A DNA stretch of 13,977 bases, from positions 1 through 13,977 of the forward strand of contig JAGZJD010000060.1 of assembly GCA_018365895.1 (NCBI GenBank). Reading direction: 5' to 3'. Below the pieces are notes generated by a model. It was not told where the DNA came from, made no database searches, and was given only the letters and a program-made list of their open reading frames with translations. Numbering within the stretch: position 1 is the first letter of the stretch; the number at the start of each line of letters is the position of its first letter. The position numbers were made by a program, and so were the translations under genes. Source of the DNA: Lachnospiraceae bacterium. Its GTDB lineage: Bacteria > Bacillota_A > Clostridia > Lachnospirales > Lachnospiraceae. This document shows positions 10,890 through 13,977 of this stretch, piece after piece.

Positions 10890-10957
10890 ACTTGATTAAG
10901 TGAAATGGCTGGTATCCGGTCACAAGAAAGCCTTGGAATTATTTCCAGGCTTTTTTT
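10890..10957 (+). ncRNA. structured small RNA upstream of the HEPN Abi gene
   Basis: About 65 nt between a near-consensus promoter and its own terminator. Three helices can be drawn: TCACTT gatt AAGTGA (10888-10903, at or just before the predicted start), GGCTGG tat CCGGTC (10907-10921, six pairs with two G-U) and the terminator AAGCCTTGG...CCAGGCTT (10928-10952, one bulge) followed by TTTTTTT (10951-10957). The Abi ribosome site and ATG begin only a few bases later. As I recall, AbiF-type HEPN proteins have been linked to conserved adjacent noncoding RNAs acting like RNA antitoxins; this locus fits. It may alternatively be a simple attenuator in the Abi leader. Confidence 0.65.
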
Positions 10958-10981
10958 GTATTATAAGGAGGATAATTTACA

Positions 10982-12064
10982 ATGGATGAATCTTATAAAT
11001 ACACAACACCCGAACAACAAATCAAAAAATTAAAATCACAAAATCTATCTTTCAAAAACGAACATATAGCAAAAAAGATATTAGAGACATACGGCTACTA
11101 CAATATTATTAACGGATATAGAGACCCTTATATCACGCGCTCTTATGGTGAAAAGAAATATACTGCAAACGTAACTTTTGAACAGATATATGCTCTTTTT
11201 AAATTGGATCACAATATTCGTAGTGCCGTTCTTCTTTCTATGATTGATTTAGAAGAACATCTCCGTGCTGTTGTGTCAGATATTATCGCAGAAGCATTTG
11301 GAACTAATCATAAAGACTATTTGCAAAAGAATAATTATAGAGATAAAAAAGTTAGAGACCCTTATTATAGCAGAGAAAATATTTTGGAAAGTTTGACTAG
11401 ACTTGCTGAAAACTCTCATAAAGAACCAATACAGTATTATCGCAGAAAATACGGCTTTGTCCCACCTTGGATATTATTTAAAGGTGCTTACTTCGGAACA
11501 TTAATCAATTTTATTCGTCTTTTAAAAAAGCCTCAGCGAGATAAATTAGTTTATGCTTTATACGGTAATAAGCAAGTTACTCAAGAAAATATTGATAGTT
11601 TTAAAGACTTACTGTCAGACACACTGTTCCTATGTCGTGACTATAGAAATCTTGCTGCTCATGGTGGTCGAGTTTATAATTACATCCCTCAGAAAAACAT
11701 TAGATTTTTTGAAAAAGATAAGCAATTAAGTGGTCTATTGCAATTAGTAAGTGGATTAGATTTTTTTCTATACAAAAAATCTTGTAAAGACATTGAAAAA
11801 GCAATAAATGAATCACTAAATGAATATTGTCATACCTATCCTAATGATATACCTCGATTAGAACAGGCTATAGGATTAGAAATTATTGCAAAAAATTTTG
11901 TTTGGATTAATTTAAACACTGGAAAATACCACACTAACCCACATTGTAGTGGTTCTCAATTATGCAAAGAGGTGTTATTAGATTATGCGGAACAAAAAGG
12001 TTATGAGCCATGCAAAAAATGTTGTAACTCAATTATTTCTACAAACGATAGCATTAATACATAA
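10982..12064 (+). CDS. Abi_2 (AbiD/AbiF)-type HEPN abortive-infection protein
   Basis: 360 residues; AAGGAGG ten bases before ATG 10982. The N-terminus shows the Abi_2 pattern (TTPEQQIKKLKSQNLSF, YGYYNIINGY, IDLEEHLRAVV), then YRRKYGFVPPWILF and the HEPN RNase motif R222-N-L-A-A-H227 in CRDYRNLAAHGG. Such proteins are thought to cut RNA and stop phage spread by halting the host cell. The last 55 residues form an extra module with Y316-H317, C322, C328 and C344-x2-C347-C348, probably zinc-binding. Flanked by a structured RNA on the left and a convergent candidate RNA on the right, with its own promoter, it looks like an independent cargo cassette. Confidence 0.85.
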   Translation: MDESYKYTTPEQQIKKLKSQNLSFKNEHIAKKILETYGYYNIINGYRDPYITRSYGEKKYTANVTFEQIYALFKLDHNIRSAVLLSMIDLEEHLRAVVSDIIAEAFGTNHKDYLQKNNYRDKKVRDPYYSRENILESLTRLAENSHKEPIQYYRRKYGFVPPWILFKGAYFGTLINFIRLLKKPQRDKLVYALYGNKQVTQENIDSFKDLLSDTLFLCRDYRNLAAHGGRVYNYIPQKNIRFFEKDKQLSGLLQLVSGLDFFLYKKSCKDIEKAINESLNEYCHTYPNDIPRLEQAIGLEIIAKNFVWINLNTGKYHTNPHCSGSQLCKEVLLDYAEQKGYEPCKKCCNSIISTNDSINT

Positions 12065-12137
12065 AAAACCGCCCCTGATATCAACAGAGACGGATTCAAC
12101 AAGACTATATTCCCGAAGGTTGATATAGTACGTTCCA
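12063..12137 (-). ncRNA. candidate minus-strand small RNA convergent with the Abi gene
   Basis: It would start near 12136 from the promoter at 12143-12171 and end in a strong terminator: on the minus strand CCGTCTCTG (12093-12085) pairs with CAGGGGCGG (12077-12069) over nine positions (two G-U), loop of seven, then six T. Inside, ACTATAT (12129-12123) pairs with ATATAGT (12110-12104). The T-run overlaps the Abi stop codon. About 70 nt. It might end-process or regulate the Abi mRNA, or simply be the leader of nothing; no ORF is visible. Confidence 0.45.
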
Positions 12138-12142
12138 AAAAT

Positions 12143-12171
12143 ATTGTATCATCTTCGGAACAGCCACGCAA
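12143..12171 (-). promoter_or_regulatory. extended -10 promoter for the convergent small RNA
   Basis: On the minus strand TTGCGT (12171-12166), 17-base spacer, TACAAT (12148-12143) with TG one base before it. The -35 is weak, but the extended -10 compensates. It is embedded in a hairpin region upstream of the integrase. Confidence 0.45.
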
Positions 12172-12200
12172 TCGGAACATATTTTCGATGGCTGTTATTT
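12159..12200 (+). terminator. hairpin with T-rich tail before the integrase
   Basis: AACAGCC (12159-12165) pairs with GGCTGTT (12190-12196), extended by ATCG/CGAT inside, followed by ATTTTTATAC. It could end Abi transcription or act as an attenuator in the integrase leader. Its loop holds GAACATATTTTC (12175-12186), close to a Gram-positive SOS box. Confidence 0.5.
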
Positions 12201-12242
12201 TTATACATTTTTTTAATATATTTTAACAAGGAGATGGTTGTT

Positions 12243-13634
12243 ATGACTAATAAGCTTTTAAGATGTGCTATTTATATACGCGTGTCTACTTTCGAGCAAA
12301 GTGTGCATGGAAAGTCTCTACAGGCACAAAAAGAATTTTTGGAACGCTACGCCGCCGAACACGGTATGATCGTTGTTGGTGTATATGCAGACGAGGGAAA
12401 AACGGCACGTAAGGAATTAAAAAAGAGAAAAGCTATCCACGCACTGATAAATGATGTAAAACAAGATAAAATAGACGTTATACTCTTTTGGCGACTAGAC
12501 AGATGGTTTCGTAATCTTTCTGATTTTTACAAGGTTCAGGATATTCTTGACGAGCACGGTGTGCGATGGAGCTCTGCTTCCGAGCCCGGAATTAACATGG
12601 AGACGAGAGATGGACGTTTGCAATTAAATGTTGTGTTGTCCATCGGGCAGAACGAAGTCGACACTACTTCCGAAAGAATCAAATTTGTAAACGAAGCTTC
12701 CATCCGGCAGAAGAAACTTATTTTCGGTGATGCCAATATGCCTTTGGGTTATAAGTCCGGTATTGCAGATGGCAAAAAATGTATGATAAAAGACCCTGAT
12801 ACAGAGCACATGGTAGAGGATTTTTTTCTGTATTTTAAAAAGCATCAGTCAAAACAGGGAGCTATTCGCTACATGCAAAGTACATACGGTATTAACTTTT
12901 CCTATTCAATGTTACGTACAATGCTCTCTAGTGAATTTTACAAAGGCACTTACAGAGGATTCCCATACTGCCCTGCGTATTTAACGGAAAGTGAATGGAA
13001 CGATATACAAGTAATTTCCAATCGCAATATAAAGCGTACACCATCGGGCAGAGTATATCTGTTTTCCAGCCTTATGCATTGCCCTGTATGCGGTCAGAAA
13101 CTTGTCGGCACTGGGTGTTCTTCCATTATAAATCGCAAAACCGGAGAAAAGAGAACTTACTGCTACTACCGGTGTAATCGCTCTATAGTAGATCACATCT
13201 GCACTAACAGACACCGCGTAAGTCAAAATCTTATCGAAAAATATTTGTTGGAAAACTTAACAGATGAATATCACAGATACAAAATCAGGAATAATAAAAT
13301 TAATGAGAAAAATAAGAAAAAGAAAGTGGATAGATCTCCCGAACAAATCCGAAAGGAGCTGGAACGTCTTAACTTATTGTTTCAAAAAGGGCGGATCTCT
13401 TTTGATTACTACGATGAGGAATATACTCGTTTGGAACAAGAGCTCAACACTATTAATGTAACTCCTATCGAGCCTGACCGAGATCTCTCTTACTTAGACG
13501 AACTGCTGCAAACTGATTTTAAAGAAATGTATAACTCTCTCACTCTTGAAAACAGACGTGCTTTTTGGCGCTCTACAATTTTGCAGATACACCTAAACGA
13601 TGACTGTACCGTGAAAGAAGTAGACTTTTTGTGA
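12243..13634 (+). CDS. large serine integrase
   Basis: 463 residues from ATG 12243, with AAGGAG ahead; longer in-frame starts upstream (12144, 12234) have no usable ribosome site. The resolvase/invertase domain has YIRVST with catalytic S15, the GKSLQAQ segment, DEGKTA and RLDRWFRN, where conserved arginines sit. Recombinase and zinc-ribbon domains follow: C280-x2-C283 and C311, C320 as likely ligands; then a coiled coil (about 345-405, KNKKKK...LERLNLLFQKGRISFDYY...LEQEL), needed for synapsis control. It performs site-specific integration between attP and attB and sits at the element's end, 20-30 bases from the junction. Excision would need a separate directionality factor, not recognised here. 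Confidence 0.93.
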   Translation: MTNKLLRCAIYIRVSTFEQSVHGKSLQAQKEFLERYAAEHGMIVVGVYADEGKTARKELKKRKAIHALINDVKQDKIDVILFWRLDRWFRNLSDFYKVQDILDEHGVRWSSASEPGINMETRDGRLQLNVVLSIGQNEVDTTSERIKFVNEASIRQKKLIFGDANMPLGYKSGIADGKKCMIKDPDTEHMVEDFFLYFKKHQSKQGAIRYMQSTYGINFSYSMLRTMLSSEFYKGTYRGFPYCPAYLTESEWNDIQVISNRNIKRTPSGRVYLFSSLMHCPVCGQKLVGTGCSSIINRKTGEKRTYCYYRCNRSIVDHICTNRHRVSQNLIEKYLLENLTDEYHRYKIRNNKINEKNKKKKVDRSPEQIRKELERLNLLFQKGRISFDYYDEEYTRLEQELNTINVTPIEPDRDLSYLDELLQTDFKEMYNSLTLENRRAFWRSTILQIHLNDDCTVKEVDFL

Positions 13635-13670
13635 TTCGTCTTATACTAACTATATAATTCCATTTGGGGC
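13635..13670. other. prophage-host attachment junction (attR/attL)
   Basis: Between the integrase stop and the first convincing host codons. Host-like coding is clear from about 13663 (FGADKTMTAV), whereas 13635-13655 is AT-rich phage-side sequence. Serine integrases use short, imperfectly symmetric sites with a two-base core, so the exact crossover cannot be read from one junction. Confidence 0.65.
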
Positions 13671-13977
13671 CGACAAAACAATGACCGCTGTACTCTCCGG
13701 AGAAGCAGATATCGGATTCATGGGTTCAGAAGCTTCTATTTATACCTATAATGAAGGTGCAAACGACTATGTTATCAATTTTGCTCAGCTTACACAACGT
13801 GCCGGTAATTTTCTCGTGGCGCGAGAAGAAATTCCTGATTTTTCATGGACGGATCTAAAAGGGAAAACCGTGCTCGGGGGACGAAAAGGTGGTATGCCTG
13901 AAATGGTATTTGAGTATATCTTAAAACAAAAGGGAATCGACATCGAAAAAGATCTGACAATCAACCAAAATATTGAC
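13657..13977 (+). pseudogene. host ABC-transporter substrate-binding protein, 5'-truncated by the prophage
   Basis: An open frame encodes ...PFGADKTMTAVLSGEADIGF then MGSEASIYTYNEGANDYVIN, FAQLTQRAGNFLVAREEIPD, LKGKTVLGGRKGGMPEMVFE and on off the right edge. This is the core of an NMT1/THI5-SsuA-like periplasmic-type (lipoprotein in Gram-positives) substrate-binding protein for nitrate/taurine/pyrimidine-type ABC importers. Signal peptide, start codon and ribosome site are missing because the element inserted within the gene; the 5' part should be beyond the far end of the prophage. Codons before 13657 remain open back to 13624 but do not look like the family. The substrate is not determined. 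Confidence 0.85.

Noticed and set aside
12144..12242. N-terminal extension of the integrase (33 residues, hydrophobic)
   Set aside because: It spans a hairpin/terminator, lacks a ribosome site, and the catalytic domain of serine integrases starts within a few residues of the 12243 ATG.
1..13977. tRNA, rRNA or insertion sequences
   Set aside because: I saw no cloverleaf, rRNA-like segment, transposase or IS terminal repeats on either strand.

Overview
The window looks like the regulatory end of a prophage, or a closely related integrated phage-like element, in a low-GC Gram-positive gut bacterium. Lachnospiraceae or related Clostridia fit best, judged from the AT-rich sequence, strong AGGAGG-type ribosome sites, TTG/GTG starts and the protein families present. 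No structural (head, tail, lysis) genes are in view. The right end is a junction: a large serine integrase stops at 13634, and a host gene for an ABC transporter substrate-binding protein begins mid-protein about 20-30 bases later. The other junction is outside the window.

Layout. From 8165 down to 1 is a tightly packed leftward (minus-strand) early operon of more than 20 small genes: a Cro-like repressor, an SPFH/prohibitin-like membrane protein, at least six tiny membrane proteins, an HUH-type Rep-like protein, a degenerate RNase H-like protein, a Myb/SANT-like protein, a HAD-like phosphatase, an HNH-like nuclease and a LexA-type DNA-binding domain without the LexA peptidase. About eight of these are too short for a routine ORF search and were found from ribosome sites and stop/start overlaps. 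Set against this operon are four short plus-strand units, each with its own 17-bp-spaced sigma-A-like promoter: two candidate antisense RNAs just upstream of rep (about 4015-4080 and 4297-4348), and two genes (6558-7043, DUF2321-like; 7551-7735, frameshifted) that share a duplicated promoter-leader with a conserved hairpin.

From 8166 to 8875 is the lysis-lysogeny switch. A rightward promoter (8674-8702) and a strong leftward promoter (8804-8832) face each other. At least six related inverted repeats of the AGAAAATTTTCT type lie in and around them, and a seventh lies near cro. The same region holds a tiny holin-like/type I toxin-like ORF (8317-8415) and several plus-strand hairpins/terminators. 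To the right, the lysogenic operon carries the XRE repressor, an ImmA/IrrE-type metallopeptidase and a DEDDh exonuclease-BRCT protein.

Then comes a self-contained defence-like locus: a promoter, a roughly 65-nt structured RNA with its own terminator (10890-10957), an Abi_2 (AbiD/AbiF)-type HEPN protein with a C-terminal cysteine/histidine module (10982-12064), and a candidate convergent minus-strand small RNA (about 12063-12137). The serine integrase follows.

The most interesting points are the HEPN-Abi plus RNA locus, the candidate antisense RNAs opposite the Rep leader, the face-to-face operator array, and the duplicated leader carried by two unrelated genes. All RNAs and promoters are predicted from sequence only.
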